DNA of 64,000 nucleotides from Nocardioides albus (GCF_014648255.1 NZ_BMQT01000001.1:1-64000), one strand, 5' to 3'; shown: positions 1 to 8,681, numbered from the stretch's first letter. Program-made: numbers and translations. Notes: generated by a model from the sequence alone, not told the origin.

Positions 1-2
1 AG

Positions 3-65
3 CGCACTCGGAGGACTCCCGCCGATCAGCCGACTGTCACCAACGTGATGGCCGAGTACAGCTAG
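3..65 (+). CDS. possible 3' end of an upstream gene (partial)
   Basis: One plus-strand frame is open from base 3 to a TAG stop at 63-65 and would encode a hydrophilic tail ending in NVMAEYS. It would be convergent with the small membrane protein gene whose stop lies at 62-64. Only about 20 codons are visible and no family can be recognised. The alternative is that the first 61 bases are simply non-coding. Confidence 0.2.
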   Translation, partial: RTRRTPADQPTVTNVMAEYS

Positions 66-337
66 CGCTTCAGCTTCTTGATCTCGTCCTTGGCTTCCTG
101 CTGGGCGATGGCCTCGGCCTGGTCCTCTTCCCCGAAGACGCCCTCGACCCGGGCCTTCTCGACCTTCTTGAACTGGCGCAGCATGCTCCACGCGATCACC
201 GCGACGGCGACGCAGAGCGCGATGAAGATGCCGAAGGCGGTCCAGCCCGCGACCACGTCCTCGTCCTGCGGCGGGGTGGGCTCGGGGACAGGCTGGGAGG
301 TGTGCAGCGTGTGCGTCGTCATCGAGAGGCCGGACAT
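62..337 (-). CDS. small single-pass membrane protein downstream of mca
   Basis: A 91-residue protein with a Pro/Thr-rich N-terminus, one hydrophobic segment at about residues 30-51 (WTAFGIFIALCVAVAVIAW) and a highly charged Lys/Glu-rich C-terminal half. It lies 42 bases downstream of mca in the same direction, so the two are probably co-transcribed. A small membrane protein directly after mca is also found in mycobacteria (Rv1083 next to Rv1082), which supports it as a real gene. An in-frame ATG at 322 (MTTHTL) is an equally good start. Function unknown; the topology suggests a short outside segment and a cytoplasmic charged tail. Confidence 0.75.
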   Translation of the reverse strand: MSGLSMTTHTLHTSQPVPEPTPPQDEDVVAGWTAFGIFIALCVAVAVIAWSMLRQFKKVEKARVEGVFGEEDQAEAIAQQEAKDEIKKLKR

Positions 338-379
338 ACCGACATTGTCTCACTTCACCCTGAGAGATCGCGCAAAGGC

Positions 380-1366
380 TCAGGCGGTGACGACCTTGCC
401 GAAGCTGATCTCGCGGCCGACGGCAGCCTTGCCCTCGTCGTCGGCGGTGGAGACGTCGAGGCCGGCGAAGAGATCCGTCTCCTCGCGTCGCTCGGCCTCA
501 GGCACCGGCACGTAGGAGGTCACCAGCTCGAAGTCCTCCGTCGGCCAGGCCTCCTTCTCGATCTCCCGAGGCACCGCGAACCAGGGGCCGTCGGGGTCGA
601 TCTGGGTGGCGTGCGCGAGCAGCGCCTGATCACGGACGCCGAAGTACTCAGCGCACTCGACCTTCGTCGTGACCCGCTCGTCCCAGCTGGGGTCACGCTT
701 CCAGGTCTCGAGGCGCTCCTCGTAGGGCGAGGTGAGCCCGTGGCTCGTGATCGCCTCGTGCAGCGCGACCATGCGCGGATAGTTGAAGGTGTGGCTGTAG
801 TAGAGCTTCAGCGGCTGCCAGGGCTCGCCCGCGTCGGGGAACCGGTCGGGGTCGCCGGCGGCTGCGAAGGCCTCCACCGAGACCCGGTGGCACATGATGT
901 GGTCCGGGTGCGGGTAGCCCCCGTTCTCGTCGTACGTCGTGATCACGTGCGGCCGGAAGGAGCGGATGATCTCGACGAGCCGGCGCGTGCTCACCTCGAG
1001 CGGCACCCGGCCGAAGCAGCCCTCCGGGAGCAGCGACCAGTCCTTGGCGCCCATCTCCTCGACCAGCATGAACTCCTCGACCCAACCGGAGTCGACGAAG
1101 CCGAGCCAGTCCTGCTTGATGCCGAGGATGTCGCGGGCGCGATGCATCTCCTCGCGGCGGATCTCGTGGATGTTCTCCAGGATCCCAGGGCGCTCCATCT
1201 TCGGGTTGAGGATGTCGCCGCGCTCTCCGCCCGTACACGTCGCGACGTGGACGTCGACGCCCTCGGCGACATACTTCGCGGTGATCCCCGCGCCCTTGCT
1301 CGACTCGTCGTCGGGGTGCGCGTGCACGTGCATCAGGCGGAAGGCCTGCTGGAGCAGATCTGGCAT
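380..1366 (-). CDS. mca: mycothiol S-conjugate amidase
   Basis: Zinc-dependent amidase that cleaves mycothiol S-conjugates to a mercapturic acid and GlcN-Ins, the actinobacterial detoxification route for electrophiles. The 328-residue product begins MPDLLQQ, followed by the LmbE/PIG-L metal motif HAHPDDES at about residues 15-22, then a conserved CTGGERGD block and PHPDHIMCH with further metal-binding histidines. Length fits the family. The frame is open to 1468, but the extra 34 codons are Arg-rich and unlike the family, so the ATG at 1366 is preferred. It is divergent from the DUF4307 gene and followed by the small membrane protein. Mca rather than MshB is favoured by the CTGGERGDILNP block and the neighbourhood, though the two enzymes are homologous. 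Confidence 0.92.
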   Translation of the reverse strand: MPDLLQQAFRLMHVHAHPDDESSKGAGITAKYVAEGVDVHVATCTGGERGDILNPKMERPGILENIHEIRREEMHRARDILGIKQDWLGFVDSGWVEEFMLVEEMGAKDWSLLPEGCFGRVPLEVSTRRLVEIIRSFRPHVITTYDENGGYPHPDHIMCHRVSVEAFAAAGDPDRFPDAGEPWQPLKLYYSHTFNYPRMVALHEAITSHGLTSPYEERLETWKRDPSWDERVTTKVECAEYFGVRDQALLAHATQIDPDGPWFAVPREIEKEAWPTEDFELVTSYVPVPEAERREETDLFAGLDVSTADDEGKAAVGREISFGKVVTA

Positions 1367-1483
1367 GGGTTCAATCCTAACCACGCGCTGTCTCACGGTT
1401 CGGTTACCCGCTCCCAGTCCACGGACAACTTTGGTGGTAGGTGGCCAGGACGGATGTGCAGTCGCCACCAGCGGGATGGGACC

Positions 1484-1882
1484 ATGTCGGATGTGAGCAC
1501 GTCAGCCGAAGAGTCCCGGATCGCGAATCGCTATGGCCGCGGCACACGCCGGCGCCCGGGTGTGCTCGTGATCGGGATGGTCGTCGCCCTGGTGGCCATC
1601 GTCGGCTGGTTCGGCTGGGCGCTGTGGGCAGCGCTCCACCCCGAGGTCTCCTCCGGGCTCGAGAAGTGGGAGGCGGTCAGCGAGAACGAGGTCGAGGTGA
1701 CCTTCGTCGTACGCCTCCACGACAAGGACGCCAAGCCGGTCTGCTCCGTCGAGGCCGAGGACGACCAGGAGGAGAAGGTAGGTCACCTCGAGTTCACCGC
1801 CGGCGAGGGGCGCCAGACCATCACCATCCCGACCGAGCGCCGGGCGCTACGGGTCGAGTGGGGTGACTGCACGGTCGAGTGA
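1484..1882 (+). CDS. DUF4307 membrane-anchored protein
   Basis: A 132-residue protein starting at ATG 1484 (MSDVSTS). It has a short basic cytoplasmic segment ending in RYGRGTRRRPG, one transmembrane helix at about residues 25-47, and an extracytoplasmic domain with two cysteines (KPVCSVE and WGDCTVE) that could pair. This matches the DUF4307 family, which in mycobacteria sits between greA and mca (Rv1081c), the same context as here. The open frame extends far upstream to 302, but that part is antisense to mca and is not coding. Function unknown. Confidence 0.85.
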   Translation: MSDVSTSAEESRIANRYGRGTRRRPGVLVIGMVVALVAIVGWFGWALWAALHPEVSSGLEKWEAVSENEVEVTFVVRLHDKDAKPVCSVEAEDDQEEKVGHLEFTAGEGRQTITIPTERRALRVEWGDCTVE

Positions 1883-1883
1883 C

Positions 1884-1902
1884 CGCGCAGCCACCCGCGC
1901 GG
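1884..1902. terminator. weak hairpin between convergent DUF4307 and greA genes
   Basis: CCGCGC and GCGCGG arms (1884-1889 and 1897-1902) flank a seven-base loop in the 23-base gap between two convergent stop codons. There is no T-tract, so termination is inferred from position only. Confidence 0.3.
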
Positions 1903-1905
1903 ACG

Positions 1906-2418
1906 TCACTTTCCGGTGAAGACCTCGGTCTTCAGGATCTCGACCTTGAGCGGCCCGCGGGGACCCTCGTAGGTAACGGTGTCGCCGACGCTCGCGCCGA
2001 TGAGGGCAGCACCGATGGGTGAGGCGGCCGAGGAGATCTCGACGCCTCCGGCGTAGTCCTTCATCTCGATCGAGGCGATGAGGCGGGTCTCGGCCTCGTC
2101 GTCGTCGTCGCCCTCGAACTTGAAGGTGACCAGCTTGCCGACCGAGACGACGCCGTCATCCTCCGGGACCGTGGTGTCGGCCTTGCGGAGCAGCGCCTCG
2201 AGCTGCTGGATCTGGCCCTCGAGCTTGCCCTGCTCCTCGCGAGCGGCGTGGTAGCCGCCATTCTCCTTGAGGTCACCTTCGTCACGGGCGGAGCTGATCT
2301 CGGCGAGGATCTCCTGGCGCCGGGGACCCTTCAGGTATTCCAACTCCGCGGTCAGCTTCTCGAACGCGCCCTTGCTCAGCCAGATCGTGGCAGAGGTGGT
2401 CTCGGTCGACTGCGTCAT
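1906..2418 (-). CDS. greA: transcription elongation factor GreA
   Basis: GreA binds the RNA polymerase secondary channel and stimulates cleavage of backtracked transcripts. The 170-residue product has the N-terminal antiparallel coiled coil, including the catalytic acidic tip in SSARDEGDLKENGGYHAAREEQ (D and E at about residues 46-50), and the C-terminal FKBP-like domain with SPIGAALIGASVGDTV. Length fits actinobacterial GreA. The ATG at 2418 is preceded by an AGGAGC ribosome-binding site and a TATATT -10-like element. It is convergent with the DUF4307 gene, as in mycobacteria. Confidence 0.96.
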   Translation of the reverse strand: MTQSTETTSATIWLSKGAFEKLTAELEYLKGPRRQEILAEISSARDEGDLKENGGYHAAREEQGKLEGQIQQLEALLRKADTTVPEDDGVVSVGKLVTFKFEGDDDDEAETRLIASIEMKDYAGGVEISSAASPIGAALIGASVGDTVTYEGPRGPLKVEILKTEVFTGK

Positions 2419-2436
2419 GGGTTGCTCCTGATGGGT

Positions 2437-2481
2437 AGTGAATATAAGTAAGGGGCGCCGGTCATCTCGATCACCGGCGCC
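2437..2481 (-). promoter_or_regulatory. greA upstream region: -10-like element and hairpin
   Basis: Reading on the minus strand, a GC-rich hairpin with 9-bp arms GGCGCCGGT/ACCGGCGCC (2473-2481 and 2454-2462, 10-base loop) is followed by TATATT at 2446-2441, about 22 bases before the greA ATG. The hairpin may be the ilvA terminator, since ilvA ends 150 bases upstream in the same direction, with greA transcription starting just after it. The rest of the 211-base gap (2482-2629) shows no gene. Confidence 0.4.
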
Positions 2482-2629
2482 TTCTCTCCCTGCATGTGGG
2501 CATACTTCACCCAGCCGAACATCCTGCGGGAGATTGTCAGAACTTTCAGTTTAACAAGGCAACCACACCTCGGGACAGTCTGCGACCGAAACAGCGCTCA
2601 ATCCGACCCCAGGACCGTTCCCCGGCACA

Positions 2630-3850
2630 TCAGGGACTGGTCGCCGGATAACCCTTGCTACGTAGCTGCGCGAGCACCCGCTCGGCATGGGTCTGACCCC
2701 TGGTCTCGAGCTGCAGCTGCACCCCGACCTCGGCGAGTCGCAGCCCGGGCGTCGTGCGCGAGTGCACGACCTCCATGACGTTGGCCCCGGTGTCGCCGAT
2801 CACCGACAGCAACGTCGCCAGGGCACCCGGCTGGTCGGGGATCGTCACCGCGACCGGCAGGTAGCGTCCGGCCAGCGTCATGCCGTGCTGGATCACCTTG
2901 CCGAGCAGGAGCGGGTCGATGTTGCCGCCGGAGAGCACCACGACGACCGGACCCTCGAACGTCTCGGGTGCGTCCATCAGAGCGGCCACGCCGACCGCTC
3001 CGGCGGGCTCGACGACCTGCTTGGCCCGCTCGGCGAGCGCCAGCAGCGCGCCGGAGATCGACTCCTCCGAGACGGTGCGGATCTCGTCGACGTACGACTG
3101 GATCATCGGGAAGTTGGTCTCCCCCGGCAGGCCGACCGCGATGCCGTCGGCCATCGTCGGCATCTTGTCGAGCCGGATCGGCCGGCCCTCGCGCAGCGAG
3201 ACCGGGTAGGCGGCGGCCGTCTCGGCCTGCACGCCGATCACCTTCACGTCGGGATGCTTCGTCTTGATCGCGAGCGCCGCCCCGGCGAGCAGGCCGCCAC
3301 CGCCGAGCGGAATCACGACCGTCTTCACGTCGGGCGTCTGCTCGAGGATCTCGAGGCCGATCGTGCCCTGTCCGGCGACGACATCGGGGTGATCGAAGGG
3401 GTGGATCATGATGGCGCCGGTGCGCTCGGCGAAGGCGATCGCGGCCTCGAGGCACTGGTCGACGTACTGTCCCTCGAAGATCACCTCTGCGCCGTACGCG
3501 CGAGTGGCCTTCTCCTTCGGGATCGGCGCGCCCTCGGGCATGAACACCGTCGACGGGATGCCGAGGGTGGTCGCGGCGAGCGCGACCCCCTGGGCGTGGT
3601 TGCCCGCGCTGGCGGCCACCACCCCGAACTTCTGCTGCTCGGCGGAGAGCCGGGCGATGCGTACGAACGCCCCGCGGGCCTTGAAGGAGCCCGTACGCTG
3701 CAGGTTCTCGCACTTGAGGATGACCGTGTCGCCGACCAGGTCGGTGAGCCAGCGGGCGCCCTGGACGGGGGTCTCGGTGATGTGGTCGCGCAGCAGCTCA
3801 CGCGCCTCGACGATGTCGTCGTAGGACGGTTGACCATGCATCTCAGGCAC
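2630..3850 (-). CDS. ilvA: threonine ammonia-lyase (threonine dehydratase)
   Basis: PLP enzyme converting L-threonine to 2-oxobutanoate and ammonia, the entry to isoleucine synthesis or a catabolic route. The 406-residue protein has the PLP lysine in TGSFKARGA (about residues 54-62), the SAGNHAQGVA block, and the phosphate-binding glycine loop PLGGGGLLAG. Residues from about 325 form an ACT regulatory domain (VAVTIPDQPGALATLL). Length matches the single-ACT IlvA/TdcB type. The GTG at 3850 is chosen because an AGGAG sits six bases upstream; it overlaps the AI-2E permease stop by a few bases, indicating translational coupling. An ATG at 3841 is the alternative. Whether it acts in biosynthesis or degradation cannot be decided here. 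Confidence 0.93.
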   Translation of the reverse strand: MPEMHGQPSYDDIVEARELLRDHITETPVQGARWLTDLVGDTVILKCENLQRTGSFKARGAFVRIARLSAEQQKFGVVAASAGNHAQGVALAATTLGIPSTVFMPEGAPIPKEKATRAYGAEVIFEGQYVDQCLEAAIAFAERTGAIMIHPFDHPDVVAGQGTIGLEILEQTPDVKTVVIPLGGGGLLAGAALAIKTKHPDVKVIGVQAETAAAYPVSLREGRPIRLDKMPTMADGIAVGLPGETNFPMIQSYVDEIRTVSEESISGALLALAERAKQVVEPAGAVGVAALMDAPETFEGPVVVVLSGGNIDPLLLGKVIQHGMTLAGRYLPVAVTIPDQPGALATLLSVIGDTGANVMEVVHSRTTPGLRLAEVGVQLQLETRGQTHAERVLAQLRSKGYPATSP

Positions 3851-5312
3851 TGCCTGCTCCTGGGCTCGAGGGGGGTGGGGAGGTCGGGCCGTTGACCGGC
3901 GGAGGCGGTGGCGACGCCGGTGCTGCGGCCTGGGTCGAGGCTGGGACGGCGCCCGCGGCCGGCGCGGCGGTCAGATGGGTGGCCACCGCGTTGAGGGCGG
4001 CCACGAGGGGCACAGCCACGAGCGCACCGGCCACACCACCGAGCACGATGCCGGTGGCGACGGCGAGGATGACACCCAGCGGGTGGACCCGGACCCAGCG
4101 ACCGAGCAGGAACGGCTGCAGGCCATGGGCCTCGAGCTGCTGGACGAGGATCACGCCACCGAGCATCAGCAGCGCCGTCACCGGCCCCTGGGACACGAGC
4201 GCGACGAGCACGGCGACAGCACCGGCGACGGTGGCACCGATCAGAGGCACGAACGAGCTCAGGAAGACCAGCACGCCGATCGCCGCCACAAAGGGCACCT
4301 GCAGGGCCGCAGCGATGACCATGATGCCGACCGCATCGACCGCGGCCACGATGACCGTGGCTCGGGTGAACTGGGTGAGCGAGACCCACGCGACCCGGCC
4401 GGAGCTGTCCATCCGGCTGCGGGCGGCGCGCGGCGCGAGCCGGACCAGCCAGCCCCAGATCCGCTCGCCCTCGGCGCAGAAGAAGTAGGTGGAGAAGAGC
4501 ACGATGAACAGGCCGGCGAAGACGTCGAGGGCGACGCCGCCGACCTCGCTGACACGAGAGAACGGGTTGGCTGCGTAGGAGGCCGCCCAGTCCTCCAGGG
4601 TGGTCTGCACCGTGTTGAGCCAGGTGTCGATCTGGGTCTCGCTCGCGTGGAACGGACCGTTGATCAGCCAGTCGCGGATCTCGTCGAGGGCCTTGACGGT
4701 CTGGCCGGCGAGGTCGCTGAACCCATTGGCCACCTGGGTGCCGGCGAAGCTCAGCATGGCGATGACCGCGCCCAGCACGCCGATCACCACGAAGAGTGCC
4801 GAGATGCTCCGCTTCATGCCGATCCGGGCCAGGCCGTTGACGACCGGGGAGACCAGCGCGGCGATCAGCAGCGCGATGACCACCGGGACCACGACGATGC
4901 TGAGGAACCCGAGCGCGCGGACGATGAGGTAGCCGGCGGCGACGATGACCAGCAACCGCCAGGCCCACTGCGCGGAGAGCTCGATGCCGTAGGGGACGTC
5001 GGTGCGGCTGACAGGCTTGGGTGCCGTCAACGGCTCGGGCGCGGCCAGCTGCTCCTGGCGCTCCTCACGCAGGCGCTCGAACTGGTTGACGAGGCGTAAC
5101 GCGAAGTTCTCCGCCGACTCCCGGGCCTCAGCGGCGGCTTCCTTGGCCACCTCCGCGGACTCCCGCGCATCGGCCTCGTCCTGAGCCTGACGCTGCGCCC
5201 GGCGGTGGGCGTCGCGCACCTCGCGGTTGCGCTTGAACGCGCTGGTCATCCGACCGAAGCTCCCCTTCGCGGTCGACTTCTCGTCGCCGGAAGCATCCCC
5301 CTGATCTGTCAC
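3843..5312 (-). CDS. AI-2E-family transporter (PerM-like)
   Basis: A 489-residue membrane protein starting at GTG 5312 (VTDQGDASG). It has a charged, Ala/Glu-rich probable coiled coil at residues 20-95, then about eight hydrophobic helices in the AI-2E/PerM arrangement, including the re-entrant region VFLSSFVPLIGA and a LGRWVRVHPL segment, and a Pro/Ala/Ser-rich tail. The family includes TqsA and various permeases or antiporters; the substrate here is unknown. The upstream extension to 5351 would overlap the MutL-like gene more and lacks family similarity. It lies between the MutL-like gene (10-base gap) and ilvA (overlap), so it is probably part of a metB-mutL-like-permease-ilvA transcript. 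Confidence 0.82.
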   Translation of the reverse strand: MTDQGDASGDEKSTAKGSFGRMTSAFKRNREVRDAHRRAQRQAQDEADARESAEVAKEAAAEARESAENFALRLVNQFERLREERQEQLAAPEPLTAPKPVSRTDVPYGIELSAQWAWRLLVIVAAGYLIVRALGFLSIVVVPVVIALLIAALVSPVVNGLARIGMKRSISALFVVIGVLGAVIAMLSFAGTQVANGFSDLAGQTVKALDEIRDWLINGPFHASETQIDTWLNTVQTTLEDWAASYAANPFSRVSEVGGVALDVFAGLFIVLFSTYFFCAEGERIWGWLVRLAPRAARSRMDSSGRVAWVSLTQFTRATVIVAAVDAVGIMVIAAALQVPFVAAIGVLVFLSSFVPLIGATVAGAVAVLVALVSQGPVTALLMLGGVILVQQLEAHGLQPFLLGRWVRVHPLGVILAVATGIVLGGVAGALVAVPLVAALNAVATHLTAAPAAGAVPASTQAAAPASPPPPPVNGPTSPPPSSPGAGSA

Positions 5313-5322
5313 CTGACAGAGG

Positions 5323-6741
5323 CTACCGGGAGGGTGTGAGGTGGGTCGCAAGACGGCGGGCGGTGGCGGGGTGCGACCGTGCGAGCAGACCCACCGCGGC
5401 GAGGACGTAGTCGCTGTCGATCGCCCGCAGCGGCGCGTCCGCGTTGCGTGCGGTCACTACCTCGCTGCTCGACCTCGCCCCGGTCATCTCCGGAAGCTGC
5501 CACCCGCCGCGCGCCGACCAGCGCATCACCCGTTCCTCGATGCCCGGGCGACCATACCGGAGCACGCCGCCGGAGCCGATCACCACACCGACCCGACGCA
5601 GGTCCGTGCCGGTGCGCTCGATGACCTTGCCGCCCGGGGCCAGGACGATCCGGGATCGTCCCGCGTGCCGCTGCAAGGCCGTGGAGATCGCGATCCTCGC
5701 CAGGAGCTCGTCGATGTCCCTGTCCTGCTCGGTGCGCGGCAGCCAGCCGGGGTGGTTGCGCCGGTGCTCGACCTCGCCGGTGAGATCGGACTCGGCGAGG
5801 CTCGGGTCGGAGTGGTCGGCCGCCTCGAGGGTCGTGGTCGCCGACCAGCGCATGCCCAGGTCGCCCTCGACCGTCCGGGTCACCGGGGTGACCGCGACGA
5901 CCTCCTCGCGCACGTGCTCAGCCTCAGGATCGGGACGGACCACGCTGTGCACGTCGGTGGTGGCACCACCGACGTCGACGACGACGACATCCTCGCCGAG
6001 CACCTCGGCCAGCGTCTCGACGCCCTGGAGCACGACATCGGGGGTCGCGCCTCGGACGATCCGCCGGAAGTCGGCCCGGCTGCTGAGGTTTTTGCCCCCG
6101 ATCACGTGCTCGAGGAACATCTCCCGGACCGCCGCGCGGGCGCTCTCGGGCGCGAGCACACCAATCTTGGGAACGACGTTATCGCAGGTCACATGAGGAA
6201 TGTCGGCCAGGATCTCGTCGATCTCCGAGTTCGCGTCGCGGTTGCCCGCGACGACCACCGGCCCACGCCAGTCGGCTGCGGCCAGCGCGCGGGCGGCGAA
6301 GACGATCGCGTCCCGGTTGCCTCCGTCGGTGCCACCGGTGAGCAGCACCAGGTCGGGGGTTGTGAAGCTGAGAGTGGCCCCTAGGTCACTCTCAGCTTCA
6401 CAACCTGCGGTCGCGATCACCGCGACGACCTTGCCGCCGCTGGACAGCGCGACGCGCCGCCCGGCCTCGGCGGTCACCAGCTCCTCGTTGCCGACCACGG
6501 CGATCCGCAGCCCACCGCCAGCGGACGAGCAGGCGAGGATCTCGGCGTCGGCCACCTGGGAGTCCGTCGCGGTGAGAGCGGCCAGGCAGGCGTCGTACGC
6601 CTCCATCACCTCGTGCAGCGACGTCGGCGCGCTCGCGGAGCCGAGGACCTCACCGGAGGTGAGGTCGACGTGCAGCGCTTTGGTCCAGGTGGAGCCGAAG
6701 TCGACGCAGACCGCTGTCCGGGGCGAGTCAGCTCTGGTCAA
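5323..6741 (-). CDS. MutL/GlmL-like ASKHA ATPase (glutamate mutase accessory family)
   Basis: A 472-residue protein with an actin-like ATPase fold. It has phosphate-1 motif VCVDFGSTWTKAL near the N-terminus, LLTGGTDGGN at about residues 165-174, and a phosphate-2 motif VVVDVGGATTDVHSV at about residue 275. This is the family annotated as glutamate mutase MutL, thought to reactivate B12-dependent mutases, but no glutamate mutase genes are visible here, so the partner is unknown. A TTG at 6741 is the likely start (LTRADSPRTAVCVDFG), overlapping the metB stop by 14 bases; the longer frame to 6846 is antisense-derived. The segment encoding GCEAESDLGATLSFTTPD contains a 19-bp inverted repeat (see the separate entry). 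Confidence 0.78.
   Translation of the reverse strand: MTRADSPRTAVCVDFGSTWTKALHVDLTSGEVLGSASAPTSLHEVMEAYDACLAALTATDSQVADAEILACSSAGGGLRIAVVGNEELVTAEAGRRVALSSGGKVVAVIATAGCEAESDLGATLSFTTPDLVLLTGGTDGGNRDAIVFAARALAAADWRGPVVVAGNRDANSEIDEILADIPHVTCDNVVPKIGVLAPESARAAVREMFLEHVIGGKNLSSRADFRRIVRGATPDVVLQGVETLAEVLGEDVVVVDVGGATTDVHSVVRPDPEAEHVREEVVAVTPVTRTVEGDLGMRWSATTTLEAADHSDPSLAESDLTGEVEHRRNHPGWLPRTEQDRDIDELLARIAISTALQRHAGRSRIVLAPGGKVIERTGTDLRRVGVVIGSGGVLRYGRPGIEERVMRWSARGGWQLPEMTGARSSSEVVTARNADAPLRAIDSDYVLAAVGLLARSHPATARRLATHLTPSR
6358..6405. repeat. 48-bp inverted repeat inside the MutL-like gene
   Basis: Two perfect 19-bp arms, GGTTGTGAAGCTGAGAGTG at 6358-6376 and its reverse complement at 6387-6405, flank a 10-base loop. 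The element lies entirely inside the MutL-like reading frame and is translated without a stop. It is 48 bases, a multiple of three. No second copy was seen by eye in this window. Confidence 0.85.
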
Positions 6742-7897
6742 GGGCCTGCTCGAGGTCCGCGACGAGGTCCTCGGCGTACTCGATCCCGACGGAGAGCCGC
6801 ACCAGGTCGGCCGGCACCTCGAGGTCGGTGCCCGCGACGGACGCATGGGTCATCCGGCCCGGGTGCTCGATGAGGCTCTCGACACCGCCGAGCGACTCGC
6901 CCAGCGTGAAGATCTTGGTGCGCTCGCACACCGCGAGCGCAGCTGCCTCGCCGCCCTCGACGCGGAACGAGATCATGCCGCCGAACCGCTTCATCTGCTT
7001 CTGGGCGGTCGTGTGGCCGGGGTGCGTCTCCAGGCCCGGGTAGATGACCTCGCCGACCTTCGGGTGGGAGGTCAGGAAGTCGGCGACGCGCTCGGCGTTG
7101 TCGCAGTGGCGGTCCATGCGTACGGCCAGGGTCTTGAGGCCACGAAGCGTCAGCCAGGCGCCGAAGGGGTCGGCGATCGCGCCGGCGGCGTTCTGGAGGT
7201 AGCCGATCTTCTCGGCGAGCCCGTGGTCGCGGACGACCACAGCGCCGCCGACGACGTCGGAGTGGCCACCGACGTACTTCGTCGTGGAGTGCACCACGAC
7301 GTCGGCCCCGAGGGTGAGAGGCTGCTGGAGATAGGGCGACGCGAAGGTGTTGTCGACGACCAGCAGCGCGCCGGCCTCGTGGGCGACCGTGGCCAGGCCT
7401 GCGATGTCGGCGATGTTGAGCAGCGGGTTGGTCGGCGTCTCGACCCAGACGACCTTGGTCTTGCCGGGCTGGATCGCGGCCGCGACCGCGTCCACGTCGG
7501 CGACCTGCGCAGGCGTGTGCGCGATCCCCCACTGGCTCTCGACCTTGTCGATCAGCCGGTGGGTGCCGCCGTAGGCGTCGTCGGGGATGACCATGTGGTC
7601 ACCGGGACGCATCAGGCTGCGGATCAGGGTGTCCTCGGCTGCCAGACCGGAGGCGAAGGCGAACCCCTTCTCGCCCTCCTCGACCGCCGCCAGCGCGCCC
7701 TCGAGCGCGGTGCGGGTCGGGTTGGCGGAGCGGCTGTACTCATAGCCGTTGCGCAGGCCGCCGACGCCGTCCTGCTTGTAGGTCGTGGTGGCGTAGATCG
7801 GCGGGATCACCGCACCCGTCGTCGGGTCGGGCTCGTAGCCCGCGTGGATCGCCTTGGTCTCGAAACCGGCCTTGCCGAGGTGCTGCTGCTCGCTCAC
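6728..7897 (-). CDS. metB: cystathionine gamma-synthase
   Basis: PLP enzyme of the Cys/Met metabolism family, forming cystathionine from an activated homoserine and cysteine, or acting as a gamma-lyase. The 389-residue product carries the N-terminal TKAIHAGYEPDPTTGAVIPPIYATTTY signature, the YEYSRSANPTR phosphate-binding segment, and the PLP lysine in HSTTKYVGGHSD at about residue 208. Length is typical. In mycobacteria metB (Rv1079) neighbours greA and mca, as here. It is the first gene of a minus-strand run overlapping the MutL-like gene, and divergent from msrA across 120 bases. Gamma-synthase is preferred over cystathionine gamma-lyase from context; the families are hard to separate by sequence alone. 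Confidence 0.9.
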   Translation of the reverse strand: MSEQQHLGKAGFETKAIHAGYEPDPTTGAVIPPIYATTTYKQDGVGGLRNGYEYSRSANPTRTALEGALAAVEEGEKGFAFASGLAAEDTLIRSLMRPGDHMVIPDDAYGGTHRLIDKVESQWGIAHTPAQVADVDAVAAAIQPGKTKVVWVETPTNPLLNIADIAGLATVAHEAGALLVVDNTFASPYLQQPLTLGADVVVHSTTKYVGGHSDVVGGAVVVRDHGLAEKIGYLQNAAGAIADPFGAWLTLRGLKTLAVRMDRHCDNAERVADFLTSHPKVGEVIYPGLETHPGHTTAQKQMKRFGGMISFRVEGGEAAALAVCERTKIFTLGESLGGVESLIEHPGRMTHASVAGTDLEVPADLVRLSVGIEYAEDLVADLEQALDQS

Positions 7898-8017
7898 ACG
7901 GCGAGCCTACGTCCGATGCCGTCTTCCATTCCACCGGACCCTCGGGCCATCCGGGAACGTTCGTGCACCGAACTGTGTTGAGAGACTGGTAGCAACCCTG
8001 ACTTCTGGAGGTCACTC

Positions 8018-8671
8018 ATGTTCGGTCGCCCAACTCAGCTCCTCTCCGAGGACCGTACGCTCGCCGGGCGCGACCAGGCGCTCTTCGACCTGCCGGCCAA
8101 GCACCGCGTCTTGGGGACTCCCCCGCTCGCCTCCCCCGAGGACGGGACCGCACCCGAGGGGGCCGAGGTGGCGTACTTCGGTCTCGGCTGTTTCTGGGGT
8201 GCCGAGGAGATCTTCTGGCAGATGCCGGGGGTCTACTCGACCGCTGTCGGGTATCAGGGCGGCACGACCGCCAACCCGACCTATGACGAGGTCTGCAGCG
8301 GGCAGACCAACCACACCGAGGCGGTCCGGGTCGTCTTCGACCCTGCCGTGGTGTCGTACGCGGATCTCGTCAAGAAGTTCTTCGAGGTCCACGACCCGAC
8401 ACAGGGGATGCGGCAGGGCAACGACGTCGGTACGCAGTACCGCTCGGCGCTCTACTACGTCTCCGACGCGCAGCGGGAGACCGCCGAGGAGCTGACCAAG
8501 GTCTACGGCGACGAGATCGCCCGGCGGGGCTACGGCGAGATCACCACCGAGATCCGCGAGGTCCCGACCTTCTACGCCGCCGAGCCGGCGCACCAGCAGT
8601 ACCTGGACCGCGTGCCCAACGGCTACCGCTGCCACGCGAACACGGGCATCGCCTTCCCCGCGACCGCCTGA
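8018..8671 (+). CDS. msrA: peptide-methionine (S)-S-oxide reductase MsrA
   Basis: Repairs oxidised methionine in proteins. The 217-residue product has the catalytic GLGCFWGAEEIFW motif at about residues 53-65, with the reactive cysteine, and the downstream YQGGTTANPTYDEVCSGQTNHTEAV block. An N-terminal extension of about 45 residues precedes the core, as in many actinobacterial MsrA proteins. No C-terminal resolving-cysteine pair is obvious (one Cys in GYRCHANTG). The ATG at 8018 follows a CTGGAGG ribosome-binding site. The 120-base gap to metB probably holds divergent promoters. Confidence 0.94.
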   Translation: MFGRPTQLLSEDRTLAGRDQALFDLPAKHRVLGTPPLASPEDGTAPEGAEVAYFGLGCFWGAEEIFWQMPGVYSTAVGYQGGTTANPTYDEVCSGQTNHTEAVRVVFDPAVVSYADLVKKFFEVHDPTQGMRQGNDVGTQYRSALYYVSDAQRETAEELTKVYGDEIARRGYGEITTEIREVPTFYAAEPAHQQYLDRVPNGYRCHANTGIAFPATA

Positions 8672-8681
8672 AGGTCTGAGG

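Noticed and set aside
1367..1468. Upstream start for mca at 1468
   Set aside because: The extra 34 residues are unlike Mca proteins, which start a few residues before HAHPDDE.
3975..5099. Long plus-strand open frame opposite the AI-2E permease
   Set aside because: It is the mirror of the permease gene in a GC-rich genome, with low-complexity Asp/Glu/Arg/His composition and no domain.
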